Shown one piece after another: positions 10,080-22,106 of a stretch of DNA of 64,000 nucleotides. Below the pieces are notes generated by a model that was not told the origin of the DNA, did not search any database, and was given only the letters and a program-made list of their open reading frames with translations. Position numbers and translations under genes: made by a program. The first letter of the stretch is position 1; the number at the start of each line of letters is the position of its first letter. Source of the DNA: Muscardinus avellanarius (lineage: Eukaryota > Chordata > Mammalia > Rodentia > Gliridae); the NCBI GenBank assembly GCA_963383645.1, contig OY726557.1, positions 130,661,251 through 130,725,250 on the forward strand, given 5' to 3'.

Positions 10080-10600
10080 AAAGATGGGAGTTTAAGTTCA
10101 ATACAAACTTTCTTGGAAGCAACGTAGAAACAAACATTAAAAACCTCGTGTGTAAGTGTGTGTGTTTGTGTACGCACATGTATGTGCACACCCACATGTA
10201 CAAAGAAAGAGAGAGAAAAATAGTTTGCATTAGAACAAACAAGTATATGTTTTATGAAAGTTTCTTGAGAAAGTTTCAGGACAAAAGAAACTAAAGGCAT
10301 GTATAGAGAAAAGCTTCAAAAGGGTAGCTTGGAAAGCTACCTGCCCCCACAGAGCCCTAGAAAGACCACAAGTGCAAGAGTCCATTTTATTCAGTTGGTC
10401 TATAGTTTCCAAAGTTCATGAACTAGTTTTACCAGACTCAGGTAGAGAGCTAGGCAAAAGACAAATCCAGAGTCCCAGCCTTGAAGATTGTGATGTAATT
10501 GATTGCAGGGGTGGAAAGAAGAATAAAAATCTTTGTTAATACATCTTCCCCACATGATCTTCTGCACAACAGGGCAAGAAAAATAACCCAGGGGCAGTGT
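10080..10600. other. Low-copy sequence, no gene recognised
   Basis: Mostly unique AT-rich sequence. About 10330-10365 (TTGGAAAGCTACCTGCCC) resembles 12053-12085 (TTGGAAAGCTATCTGCCC). Both could be remnants of the same old repeat, possibly MIR-like. No coding signal is seen. Confidence 0.4.
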
Positions 10601-10622
10601 ACCTCTGACCTACACACCAGCC

Positions 10623-10668
<46 letters not shown>

Positions 10669-11278
10669 GGGGATTGAACCCAGGGGCATCCTATTTCTGA
10701 CCTACACATCCAGCACTTTTTAAATTTTTTCTTCTTTTGAAACAGAATCTCCCTAGATAACTGAGAGTCTTGCTAAATTGCTGAGGCTGGTCTTGAACCT
10801 ATAATCCTCCAGTCTCAGCTTCCCAAGTGCTGGGATTACAGGCATGCACCATCACGCCCAGCTCACACTTTGTTTTTTATTTTGAAACAGGATCTTGCTA
10901 AATTATTTCTCACTGGCCTCAAACCTATGATCCTTGTATCATCTCCCTATGATCCTTGTATCATCTCACTCTCCCAAGTACTGGGATGATAGGCGTCAGT
11001 GGGAAATATCTTACCATGCAGTGACATTTTGGAAAATCATTCTAGAAGTAATTTTTTTTTTTTTTTTTTTTTTTTTTTGCAGGTCTGGGGATGGAAGCCA
11101 TGGGCATTTGACCTCCGAGGTACACCCCCTGCCCTATTTTTTATTCTTTATTTTGAAACAGGGTCTCACTGAGTTGCAGAGGGCCTCACTAAGTAGTCGA
11201 GGCTGTCCACGAACCGCGATCCTTCAATCTCAACCTCCGGAATGCTGGGATTACAAGCGTGCGCCACCACGCACGGCT
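10600..11278 (-). mobile_element. Antisense SINEs and (TG)n
   Basis: A (TG)n tract at 10626-10665 lies in the SINE tail. Antisense SINE sequence runs from about 10666 to 10865, with a partial piece to about 10995. A complete antisense dimer at 11052-11278 has target duplications TAGAAGTAAT at about 11042-11051 and 11279-11288. Confidence 0.85.
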
Positions 11279-11279
11279 T

Positions 11280-12270
11280 AGAAGTAATATAAGGAACTAA
11301 TTAGAATGAGGCTAAGAACTGCCTTTGGTAAGCACTTAACAAAGATTAGAGGTCTGAATTCTTACTCTAACTTTTTAACATTAATAAATATTCTTATTCA
11401 AACCTTCAACAGTCAAAGTCACCTTGACCTTAAATCTTCCTTTTGCTAACCCAAAACTTAGCAAGAACCTGTACAGCTTCCTACAAAATATGCAAATTTT
11501 ATTTATTTTATTTATAAATAAATAAATAAACTGGGGGCTTCAGTTTCTTCATATTTTCCTCAACACCCATTATTATCTGTTGCTATGTCAGAATTTTGGG
11601 TGAAATTGAGAAAATGAAAATATAAAGGGAGCGTAATAGAAACCAGATTGTCATTAGCACAAGCAGTTTTGTGGCGTTCATTCATAGGGCATACAGCTTC
11701 CCTAATATATTTACATTGTCTTTATTTCTTAGGGTCGGGTGAATTTAATGGTCTTTCTTGCCAGCCAGATTGCTGCACTCAGGGGAATTTACTTCACCTG
11801 GTGATAATGAGAAAATCTGCACTGTACACCTATGGGGCTCTCTGAAAGGAGTACTGAGTATAAATATGGATTTATGATGGTCACCTGAAGACTGAAAAAC
11901 TGGACTGCTGCAAACAACTGATCAAAGATTACTAAGCCCCATATTATTTACTACAGAGGCTGGATTTGCAGAGCCCCGCGCACATCCCTCCAGCTCCCTC
12001 TGAGCAGCAGCCTTCATTCCCAAGAGGACAGGCAGGGTATGGAGCCCCAAAGTTGGAAAGCTATCTGCCCCACATAGCTCCAGCTCTTGCATGCAAGAAG
12101 CAGGTGCAATAACTAGGTAGGAGACTCAGGTGGGTCTTCTGTAGCTGGAAAAGCTTTTCTTTACAGGTGGTTCCAGTGGTTATTAGGACTCAGAAATCAC
12201 AAACCTAAGTCCTTAGAATAAAATCATAAGTAGTAAGCTGTTTCTTCACTCAAGTGTTTTTTGTGTTTAT
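11280..12270. other. Low-copy island containing inverted-repeat arm 2
   Basis: About 1 kb without SINEs. It holds the second inverted-repeat arm (11533-11694). The part at 11700-12240 is unique, mildly GC-rich around 11970-12050, and shows no long open frame or convincing splice signals. Possible intron or intergenic sequence. Confidence 0.5.
11533..11694 (-). repeat. Inverted-repeat arm 2 (162 bp)
   Basis: Near-identical reverse complement of 7673-7835, about 3.7 kb away. On its left side it abuts an (AAAT)/(TTTA) stretch (about 11498-11530). It carries the beginning of the L1 relic without the rest of it, so it is the derived copy. Confidence 0.9.
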
Positions 12271-13075
12271 TTTTTTCTGTTTGTTTTTTTTTTTTTTTTT
12301 TTTTTTGGTGAGTCTGGGGATGGAGGAGCATTCGACCTCCTAGCTACATCCCCTGCCCATTTTTTATTCTTTATTTTGAAACAGGGTCTCGCTGAGTTGT
12401 GGAGGGCCTCCCTAAGTAACTGAAGCTGTCCGCGAACCACGATCATCCAGTCTCAGCCTCTCAAATGCTGGGATTATAAGCGTGTGCCACCACACCCGGC
12501 TCACTCAAGTGTTATGAAATGTTCTGAGAAAAAAAAAAAATTAACTCTTACAATTGCCTGGAGGAAATTTATTCTGGAGCAGGTTTTTCTTTTTTCTTTT
12601 TTCTTTTTTTTTTTTTTTGCGGGTCTGGGGATGGAACCCAGAGCATTTGACCTCTGAGCTACACTCCCTGCCCAATTTTTTATTCTTTATTTTGAAACAG
12701 GGTCTCACTGAGTTGAAGGGGGCCTCACTAAGTAGCTGAGGCTGTCTGTGAACTGTGAACCTCTGGTATCAGCCTCCCAAATGCTGGGATTACAAACCTG
12801 CACCACCACGCCTGGCTTGGAGCAGTTTTCATAATTAACACTATGTAAGCCGGGCGTGGTAGTGAACGCTTATAATCCCAGCCTTTGGGAGGCTGAGACA
12901 GGAGGATTAAGCAGGTTCAAAGCCAGCCTCAGCTACCTTTGCAATTCAATAAGACCCTCTTTCAAAATAAAAGGAGAATAAAAAATAGGACTGGGGGTGT
13001 CGCTCTCCGAGGTAGAATGCCCCTGGATTCCATCCCCAGTACCACAAAAAAAAAAAAAAAAAATTAACACTATGT
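12270..13075. mobile_element. Three SINEs with visible TSDs
   Basis: Antisense dimers lie at about 12280-12500 (flanked by CACTCAAGTGTT) and 12588-12818 (flanked by GGAGCAG-TTTT). A sense dimer lies at about 12848-13063 (flanked by AATTAACACTATGTA). Confidence 0.88.
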
Positions 13076-13410
13076 ATATAACATAAGAAAAAAACAGTAG
13101 AACTACTTTGTACACTCTAACTCCTGAATAATATAGTTTTTACTAACTGACCCAGGACTGAGAAGCAAATTGCCACCAGTGTGAAGTAATCCCTCTTCCA
13201 TCCAACTCATATCCACTGTAAACAGGTTAATGTTGCCTAGCCTGTTTCTCATTTTCAGATTCTCATTTCTCAACCTCAGCCCCTCATTGGCAAAGTTAAA
13301 TGTATACCATTGGAATAAAAAAAAAAAAACAAGTATTTTATTAATAAAATAGTGAATCCAGATAGATGGCATATTAAGGCGTGTATTGCCTTCATAAAAA
13401 TTCTACCTTG
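13076..13410. other. Low-copy gap, nothing recognised
   Basis: About 335 bp of unique sequence with no clear ORF, repeat or motif apart from an A-run at 13318-13329. Confidence 0.4.
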
Positions 13411-14857
13411 AAGCTGGCCATGGTGGCACATGCCTGTAATCCCAGTACTTGAGGCTGAGACAGGAGGATCACAGGTTCAAGAACATCCTCAGCAATTTGG
13501 CAACTTAGTGAGATCTTGTTTCAAAATAAAATATATAGCCAGACATGGTGGTTCATGCTTGCATTCCCAGTACTTGGGAGGCTGAGACAGAAGGATCACA
13601 GGTTCAAAGGTAATAACCTCAGCTACTTAGTGAGGCCCTCCCCAATTTAGTGAGACCCTGTTTATAATAAAGAATAAAAACTTTGACTGGGGTGTAGCTC
13701 AGAGGTAGAATGCCCCTGGATTCCATCCCCAGTAATGCAAAAATAAATAAGTATAAAAATATAAAAATAAATTAAAAACAGAATAAGGCTGGATGTGTGG
13801 CTCAGAGGTAGAATGCTTCTGGGTTCAATATCAAAAAGAAAAAGAAAAAAAACAATAACTCTACTGTGGGCTTAGGATAGATAAGAGCTCAGTGGTAGAG
13901 CTTCTGCTTAGCATGTCCAAGACCCTGGGTTCAATCCCTAGCACTACAAAACAAAACATTAAACTGGTAATGGTGGCGCACACTTGTAATTCCAGTACTT
14001 GGGAGGCTGAGAGAGGAGTATCATGCAAATTCAAAGACAGCCTCAGCTATTTAGCGAGGCTCTCAGCAACTTGGTGAGACCTTGTTTCCAAATAAAATAT
14101 AAAGAAAAGGTCTAGGAGTATAGCCTGGAGGTAGAAAGGCCCTGGGTTCCATCCCTAGTACCACAAAAAATAAACAAAAAATTAAGCCAGGCGTGGTGGC
14201 ACACGCTTATGATTCCAGCATTTGGGAGGTTGAGACAGGAAGGTCGTGGTTTGCTGACAGCCTCAGCTACTACTTAGTGAGGCCCTTTGCAACTCAGTGA
14301 GACCTTGTTTAAAAATAAAGAATAAACCAGGTGTTGTGGCGCATTCTTGTAATCCCAACACTTGGGAGGCTGAGACAAGAGGATCACACAGGTTCGAAGC
14401 CAGCCTTAGCTACTTCATGAGACCCTGTTTCCAAATAAAACCCAGAAGTAGAAAAGTGCCTGGGTCCAACCCCAGTACCACAAAAAAATAAATAAACAAA
14501 ATTAAGAATAAAAAGTAGGGCTGGAGTTACTGTAGCTCAGAGGTAGATACAGCTCAGTGGTAAAGCATGTGATTTGCATATGTGAGCTGGAAGATTTGAT
14601 CCCCAGTACAAAATTAAAAAAAAAAAAAAACTCAGCTGGGTGTGGCTCTGAGGTAGAATGCTTATAATCCCAGCACTTGGGAGGCTGAGATAGGAGGACC
14701 ACACAGGTTTGAAGCCAGCCTCAGCTACTTAGTGAGGCTCTCAGCAACTGTTTCCAAATAAAGTATAAAAAGACCCTGTTTCCAAATAAAGTATAAAATA
14801 GGGCTGGGGGTGTACCTCAGAGTTAGAAAGCCTCTGGGTTCCACCCTCCAGTACCAA

Positions 14858-14894
<37 letters not shown>

Positions 14895-15690
14895 TAGAAT
14901 AAAAACCGGGCCGGGCCTGGTGGCGCACACTTGTCATCCCCACGTGTGGGAGGCGTAGACAGGAGGATCGCGCAAGTTCGAAGTCACCAGGGCTGGCTTA
15001 AGACACCCTGTTTCCAAATTAATAAGTATAAAAATATGTCTGGGAGTGTAGTCCAGAGGTAGAAGGGTTTCCAGGAACCCCAATACCACCAAAAAATAAA
15101 ATAAAATAGAGCTGGGGGTGTAGCTCGGAGGTAGAATGCCCCTGAGTTCCATCCCCAGTGCCACCAAAAAAAAAAAAAAAAAAAAAAAACGGGCATGGTG
15201 CTGCATGCTTGTAATCCCAGCATTTGGGAGGCTGAGACAGGAAGGAGGGCAGTTCACGGACAACCTCAGCTTCTACTTAGTGAGACCCTTTGCAGCAAAG
15301 TGAGACCCTGTTTCAAAATAAGAATGAAAAAATAGAGCTAGGCGTGGTAATGCACCCTTGTAATGCCAGCGCTTGGGAGGCTGAGACAGGAGGATCACAC
15401 AAATTCAAAGCCAGCCTCAGCTACTTAGTGAGGCTCTCAGCAATTTAGTAAGACCCTGTTTCCAAATAAAGTATAAAATAGGCCTGGGAGTATAGCCCAG
15501 AGGTAGAAAAGCCCCTGGGTTCCACCCCAGTACCACAAAAAATAACAATAATAATAAAAATAAAAAATAGGGCTGGGGCTATAGCTCAAAGACAGAATGC
15601 CCCTAGGTTCCATCCCTAGTACCGCCAAAAAATAATAAATAAATAAATAATATAGTATAACAGGGTTGTATGTGTACACAACCATGCCCA
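13411..15690 (+). mobile_element. Dense tandem field of sense SINEs
   Basis: At least eight sense B1-dID copies or halves lie head-to-tail, starting near 13411, 13540, 13965, 14190, 14325, 14640, 14910, 15190 and 15335. dID monomers lie between them, with a full ID at about 13868-13955. Several copies begin in the A-rich tail of the previous one. Near 14755-14800 the GTTTCCAAATAAAGTATAAAA segment occurs twice, a local slip duplication. An (AAT)n tract lies at 14858-14894. One copy (about 14910-15095) belongs to the GGGTTTCCAGGAACCCC subtype. Confidence 0.88.
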
Positions 15691-15784
15691 GCCTAATTTC
15701 AACTTTAAACTGACAGAATTTATAACTGTGTGATTATCATTTGTTTTACAGGTTGAGAGACAAAACAGAGGCATTTCAGTTTAT

Positions 15785-16421
15785 TTATTTTATTTTATAC
15801 TATTTTATACTTTATTTGGAAACAGGGTCTAAGTTGCAGAAAACCTCACTGAGTAGCTGAGGCTGGCTTTGAACCTGTGCTATCCTCTTGTCTAAGCCTC
15901 CCAAGCGCTGGATTACAAGCATGCGCCACCACACCCACTGGCATTTGGGTTTTTTGTTTTGTTTGTTTGGTGGTACTGGGGGTGGAACCCAGAGGCTTTC
16001 TACCTCCGGGCTATGCTCCCAGACCTATTTTTTTTATATTTTATTTGGAAACAGGGTCTCACTAAGTTGCTTGAGAGCCTCACTCAGTAGATGAGGCTGG
16101 TTTTGAACCTGTGTGATCCTCCTGTCTCAGCCTCCCAAGCGCGGGGATTACAAGCATGCACCACCACGCCCGGCTTGGCATTTGGGTTTAGAACACTAAA
16201 TTCACCCAGGTGTGATGATGCATGCTTGTAATCCCAGCATTTGGGAGGCTGAGATGGGGGGATTGCGGTTTGCGGACAGCCTCAGCTACTACTTATGAGA
16301 CCTTTTGCAACTCAGTGAGATGGATGTTTCAAAATAAAGAATAAAAAATAGGGCAGGAGGTATAGCTCAGAGGTAGAATGCCCCTGGGTTCCATTCCCAA
16401 TATTGCAACAACAACAACAAA

Positions 16422-16458
<37 letters not shown>

Positions 16459-16460
16459 GA
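15785..16460. mobile_element. Two antisense and one sense SINE
   Basis: Antisense dimers lie at about 15785-15940 and 15955-16175. The second is flanked by GGCATTTGGGTTT on both sides. A sense dimer at about 16205-16400 ends in (CAA)n and an (AAT)n tract at 16422-16458. Confidence 0.88.
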
Positions 16461-16690
16461 ACACTAAGCTCTAAGTATTCTCTGCAAACACATAACTGAA
16501 CCATTTCATTCAGGTGTCACCAACAAGTTGGATTCATTTGCAATACACTGAAGGAGTTAAATGAGATCACAAAATTAGAATCCCTTGACAGATGCAATTC
16601 TTTTTTGTTTTAGAAATCAGTATAATCATAGTCCATCTGATTCAAAATGCATACTATGTAAATTCAGTGTTGCTTAAGTAAACTAGTGGA
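16461..16690. other. Low-copy sequence
   Basis: Unique AT-rich sequence upstream of a MIR. No coding signal seen. Confidence 0.4.
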
Positions 16691-16880
16691 ATAGTAATAA
16701 TTATAGTTGCTGCCATTTACTGAGCACCTAGTGGTGCCAGGCACGTTGAGATGTCCTTTAAATACTAGCTTTCAAAACGACCCTCACCTCGACTAAGAAT
16801 GGTTACTTGTCCCAGGTCACAGCATTAAGTGGGATTTAGCCTCAGAACCCTGACACTGGAGAGCCTGGATCTCTTTTCCC
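16690..16880 (+). mobile_element. MIR-family SINE relic
   Basis: The line TGCCATTTACTGAGCACCTA, GTGCCAGGCAC, the CCCAGGTCACAGCATTAAGTGG core and GATTTAGCCTCAGAACCC follows the MIR consensus in order. Divergence is high, as expected for this pan-mammalian element. Confidence 0.85.
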
Positions 16881-17140
16881 TTTGGCATCAACATTTTTAC
16901 CCTTGGCAAAACCACCAGGACCCCAGCAGGGCTGGGGATGGTTGTGGACCTGCTGTCTCCTGGGTCTCCTACCACCTGATGCAATCAAGAGGCTAGACTT
17001 GTCTCAAGGGAACTACAGGAGGTTGTCATTTACCAAACCCACAAACAAACTTAATTGAGCAAATTGCTCAACAGCCAGACAGTTCGGTAACTACAATGCC
17101 ATGGTAAAAGGTTTCCATTATAAACACTTCAAATTTTTTT
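16881..17140. other. Low-copy sequence after the MIR
   Basis: Unique sequence with moderate GC content and no open frame of note. Confidence 0.4.
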
Positions 17141-17144
17141 TCCT

Positions 17145-18600
17145 CTTTTGGGGTGGGGGGGAGAACTGGGAATTGAACCAAGGGGCATTCTACTTCAGAG
17201 CCCCACCCCCAGCCCTATTTTTATTCTTCATTTTGAAACAAGGTCTCACTAAGTTGCAGAGGGCCTCACTAAGTAGTTGAGGCTGGCCTCGAACCTGCAA
17301 TCCTGCTGTCTCAGCCTCCCAAGTACTGGGATTACAAGCATGTACCACCACACCCAGCCCCAAAACAATTTTTTTTAATACAGTATATATCAAATGCCTA
17401 TCCTGTGTACAACAGTGTTTTAAAAACGGAACAAACTAAATGAAATATTTTGTTAAAATATTCAGCAGAAGGACAGGGGTGGTGGTGCATGTCTCTAGTC
17501 CCAGTACTTGGGAGGCTGAGACAGGAGGATCACAAGTTCAAGGACAATCTCAACAAGCAGTGAGACTCTCATCCACCTGTGGAGACTCTGTTTCCAAATA
17601 AAAATAAAACAGGGCTGGCGGTGTAGCTCAGAGGTAGAATCATGTTCAATCCCCAGTGCCACAAAAAAATAAATATTCAGCAGAGCCAGGTATGGTGGCA
17701 TACACTTGTAATCCCAGTACTTGGAAGGCTGAGACAGGAGGATCCCAGGTTCAAGGCCAACCTCAGCAACGTAGGCCCTCCATAACTTAGTAAGACCCTG
17801 TTTCAAAATTAAAAAATAGCCGGGCGTGGTGGTGCATGCTTGTAATCCCCATGCTTGGGAGGCTGAGACAGGAGGATCACACGGGTTCAAAGCCAACCTC
17901 AGCTACTCAGTGAGGCTTCCAGCAACTTAGTGAGACCCTGTTTCCAAGTAAAATATTAAAAAAAAAAAAAAAAAAGGTCTGGGAGTATAGGCCGGAGGTA
18001 GAAAGCCTCTGGGTTCCACCCCCAGTACCACACACAAAAAAAAAAAAACAAACTTAAAAAAATAAGCCAGACGTGGTGGCGTACACTTGTAATCCCAGCA
18101 TTCAGGAGGCTGAGACCCGAAGATCGCAGTTCACAGACAGCCTCAGCTACTTAGTGAGGCCCTCTGCAACTCAGTGAGACCCAGTTTCAAAATAAAGAAT
18201 AAAGAATAAAAAACAGGGCAGGGATGTAGCTCGGAGGTTGAATGCCCCTGAGTTCCATCCCAGACCAGATAGATTGAATGAATGAATGAATGAATGAAAG
18301 AAAGAAATAGGGCTGGAGGTGTACCTCAGAGGTAGAATGCTTTGGGTTCAATCTCCAGTACCACAAATAATAATGACGATGCTCATCAGGAAGCCAGGTA
18401 TGGTGGCACATACCTGTAATCTCAGTACTTAAGAAACGGAGACAGAAGGATATCAGGTTCGAGGCCAGCCTCAGCAACTTAATGAGACTCTGTTTAAAAA
18501 TAAAAAATAAAAAGGGGTAAAGGTGTAGATCAGAGGCAGAATGCCCAGAAATTCAATCCCCAGTACAAAACAAAACAAAACAAAAAAAAAAAAGCAGCAG
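17145..18600. mobile_element. SINE field
   Basis: An antisense dimer lies at about 17145-17360. Sense copies lie at about 17470-17670, 17685-17815, 17817-18035, 18063-18275 and 18390-18590, with dID monomers between. (GAAT)n-type tail expansion is seen near 18277-18300. Confidence 0.88.
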
Positions 18601-18739
18601 GAAAAATACTCAGCAGAGAGGGAAAATACTAATATTTATTCACCATTGTTCCAAAAAAGAGCTACCTATGTATACTGAACATAGCAGTCCTCAAATATTA
18701 ATCAGACCATGAAAATAAATTACTCCAAATATTTTTTTT

Positions 18740-19790
18740 CTGTTTCCCTTGTGTGTATGTACTTCTCAATAGCGGAACTACTAGGCATTAGAGTAGGCAT
18801 ACTTTTTGCATTCTTGATAAGGCTGAACCATTCTGCAAAGTAGTCATGCTAATTTACACTCCTACCAACCAAGTATGAAAGTCTCTATTGCTCCACATCC
18901 TCAGGATTTAATATTGCCATTTTAACTTAGATGTACAATATTATGTCATTGTGATTCTAATTTGCATTTCCTTGTTTACCCACAAGGTTGGACACCTTTT
19001 CATATATTTATTAGACCTGTGGACTTCCCCTTTTCTGAGGTGCCTGTGCAAGACTACTGTCATTATTTTATTAGCATATGCAGCATCTTGCTTAAGGATC
19101 TCTTCTCTATACTACTGAGGTCATACATATATTAACTTCTAAAGGCTTTATTGTTTTGTCTTTCATTTGCCATGCTTCCTGGGTCATAAGTCAGGTGTTT
19201 GCATATGTATGAGACTGTTTCTGGACTCCTATTGTCTACTGACTTATCATTATTAATCTAACTGATGCCAATATCACACTGTCTTAATTATTACAGTTCT
19301 TGATCTCTAGCAGAGATATTTCCAATTTCTCTTTCAAGAGTGTTTTGCCAAGCTGGGTGTGGTGGCGCGTGCTTGTAATCCCAGCATTTGGGAGGCTGAG
19401 ACCCCAGCTACTTAGTGAGTCCCTCTGCAACTTAATGAGACCCTCTTTCAAAATAAAGAATAAAAAATCAGGCAGGGGATGTAACTCAGAAGTCGAATGC
19501 CCCTGGGTTCCATTCCAGAACACCCCCCCCCCCAAAAAAAAGAGTATTTTGCCTTTTTGGCACAGGGAAAAAAATTAGAATTAGCTTGTGTAGTTTAAAA
19601 AAAATGTGCTGGGATTATACTTAATCTATAAATCAGTTTCCAGAAGACTGACACCTTTACAATACTGAACCTCTAATCCTTGAACCATGGTACTGCATAT
19701 TTACTTATGTTTTATTTAAAGTCAATCAATAGGTTTAGAATTTTCTCTACAGAAGTCTTAAATATATTGTGTTAGACTTAAAATATATAT
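18740..19790 (-). mobile_element. Antisense L1 ORF2-region fragment (old), split by a SINE
   Basis: On the plus strand the phrases AATTTACACTCCTACCAACC, TTTGCATTTCC, CTTTTCATATATTTATTAG and the 19600-19760 part (GGATTATACTTAATCTATAAATC) are the reverse complement of the ORF2 region found in mammalian L1. It is diverged and full of stops. It is interrupted by a sense SINE at about 19352-19538 with duplications AAGAGTGTTTTGCC/AAGAGTATTTTGCC. Confidence 0.82.
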
Positions 19791-20300
19791 CTTAAGCGAG
19801 GTGTACACACCTGTAATCCCAATATTTGAGAAACAAAAAGATTACAGGTTGGAGGCCAGCCTCAGCAACTCAGTGAGGCCCTCTGCAACTTAGTGAGACT
19901 TCTTTTCAAAATAAAAATGAAATAGAGCTGGAGTATACTCACAGGTAGAATGTCCCTGGGTTCAACTCCTCATACAAAAAAAATTTTAATATATATATAT
20001 ATAGCTTAATGATAGTGATTGCCCAGCATGTGTGAGGTCCTAGGTTTAATTTCCATCACTGCAATTACATACATATACAGATACATACCAACTAAAAATT
20101 ATTAACTATTGAAAACCATGGATCTAGAAAGAAGGGAAGGGTCTGGGGATCTATACCCCCAGTCCTTTTTCATTATTGTTGAAACAGGTCTCACTAGATT
20201 GCTGAAAGTATAAATTGCTGAAGTGGGTCTGAAACCTGTAGTCCGCCCAAATACTAGAATTACAGGTCTATGCCACCATGCCTAGCTTAGTATTTTTTAA
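19790..20300. mobile_element. SINE and ID remnants
   Basis: A degraded sense dimer lies at about 19790-19990, a decayed ID-like monomer at about 20000-20065, and a degraded antisense dimer at about 20140-20290. They are more diverged than most copies in the window. Confidence 0.75.
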
Positions 20301-20346
20301 GTGATATATGAAAAAAGGTAATTTTTATTTTGGGTAGGATATCTAG

Positions 20347-20724
20347 TGGTATGGTTTAGACAAGCATCCTCCAAAAACCCATGTGTTAATGGTGGTCCCC
20401 CACCTTGGTGCCCTTGGGAGGCTGGGGAACTTCAAGGGGTGAAACCTGAAGATGGTGAGGTCTTCAAGTCACAAGCAGTGTGCCCTAGAGAGGGAGGGGT
20501 TGTGGGACCCTAGTCTCTTTCTCTTTTTACTTCCTAGCCATGAGGTAAGTGGCTTTGTTCTACCAACATGCTCTTACCATGATTTGCTGCTTCATTATAG
20601 GACCAAAAGCAGTGGGGCTGAGTATCACTGACTGCAACTTCCCGAACTGTGAAACAAAATAAACCTTTTCTCTTTGTAGGCTGATTGCCTTGGGTATTTG
20701 TTACAGTAAGGAAAAGCTAACACA
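20347..20724 (+). mobile_element. MaLR-type solo LTR (MST/THE1-like)
   Basis: Starts TGGTATGGTTTAGA and ends near GGAAAAGCTAACACA, as MaLR LTRs do. An internal CTGTGAAACAAAATAAACC segment carries the expected AATAAA. No internal MaLR sequence adjoins, so it is a solo LTR. Its divergence fits an insertion that predates rodents. Confidence 0.82.
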
Positions 20725-20764
20725 TTGGAGCATGGGATAAGTATATACAAATATGAATACATAT

Positions 20765-22100
20765 GTTTTTTTTATTTATTTTATTTTATTTTATTTTATT
20801 TTTTGCGGGTCTGAGTATAGAACCCAGGGGCATTTGACCACCAAGTTACACCCCCTGCCCTATTTTTTTATTCTTTATTTTGAAACCGGGTCTCACTGAG
20901 TTGCAGAGGGCTTCACTAAGTAGCTGAGGCTGTCCGCGAACTCAATCATCCAGGTCTCAGCCTTCTGAATGCTGGGATTACAAGCGTGCACCACCACACC
21001 TGGCTTTGTTTTTAAAATTTTTAAGTGAGCCAGGTGTAGTGGCGCAAGCTTATAATCCCAGCACTTGGGAGGCTGAGACGGGAGGATCGTACAGGTTCGA
21101 ACAGCCTCAGTTACTCAGTGAGGCTCTCAGCAACTTAGTGAGACCCTGTTTCCAAGTAAAGTATAAAATAGGTCTGGGAGTATAGCCCATAGGTAGAAAA
21201 GCCCCTGGGTTCCAGCCCCAGTACCACAAAAAAAAAAAAAAAGTAAAAAAAAATTTTAAGCAAGACAAAGTTCATCAAAGCACAATGATTGCAATATAAT
21301 TTCATTTTAATTCTAAAATTAGTTTTATAGTTTTGTAACATCTCACGACAACAGGTTTAAGACAGTTGAGGTAACTTGGATGTCACACAAACAAGAGTCC
21401 TTAAAGTACTGTTCACAGGTTCTTATATTTATCAAATGACAACACACTTAAACTCCAGGGGTTGAGCCAGGTGTGGTGACACATGGTTGTAATCCCAGAG
21501 TCTGAGACAAGAGGATCGCACAGGTTCGAAGCCAGCCTCAGCTACTTGGTGAGACTCTCAGCAACTTAGTGAGACCTTGTTTCCAAATAAAGTATAAAAC
21601 AGGTCTGGGAGTATAGCCCAGAGGTAAAATATAAAAATAAAAAAACCCTGGGTTCCACCCCCAGTACCATCAAAAAAAATTTTTTTTAATTAAAATCCAG
21701 GGGCTGGAGGGCTGGGGATGTAGTCCAGTGTAAAACATTTGCCTAGCATGCTTCTAGACCTTGGGTTAAATCCCCAACATGGAAGGAAGGAAATGTTTTC
21801 AATACCCAGGGGCTAAGGGTGTAATTCAGTGTAATTCATGAATAAGGCCCTGGTTTCCATCCCCAGCACCAGGATAAAAATAATAATAATCCAGAAGATG
21901 TTCAGTTCATCAAGTTCAAGAGAATAAAGGACGGGATGAGTAAGTGATGACAAGGGGACTGAAGCCTCAGTCCCCTTTTTATTTGTACAGGCACCACTGC
22001 TTGGGACTGAGAATCCAGCCACATGATCCTATTGGCTATCTCCTCACTTTGTTTCATTCATTAAACTTCTCTTATCTTTCATTTCATTTGTAAAATTAAA
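20765..22100. mobile_element. SINEs with low-copy spacers
   Basis: An antisense dimer lies at about 20790-21005. Sense dimers lie at about 21030-21240 and 21465-21680. ID-like monomers lie at about 21700-21790 and 21800-21870. The spacers at 21260-21460 and 21900-22100 hold nothing recognised. Confidence 0.82.
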
Positions 22101-22106
22101 CATTGT

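Noticed and set aside
18740..19790. Intact or active L1
   Set aside because: Only a diverged antisense ORF2-region fragment with many stops. The same applies to the L1 pieces at 7.8-8.9 and 53.3 kb.
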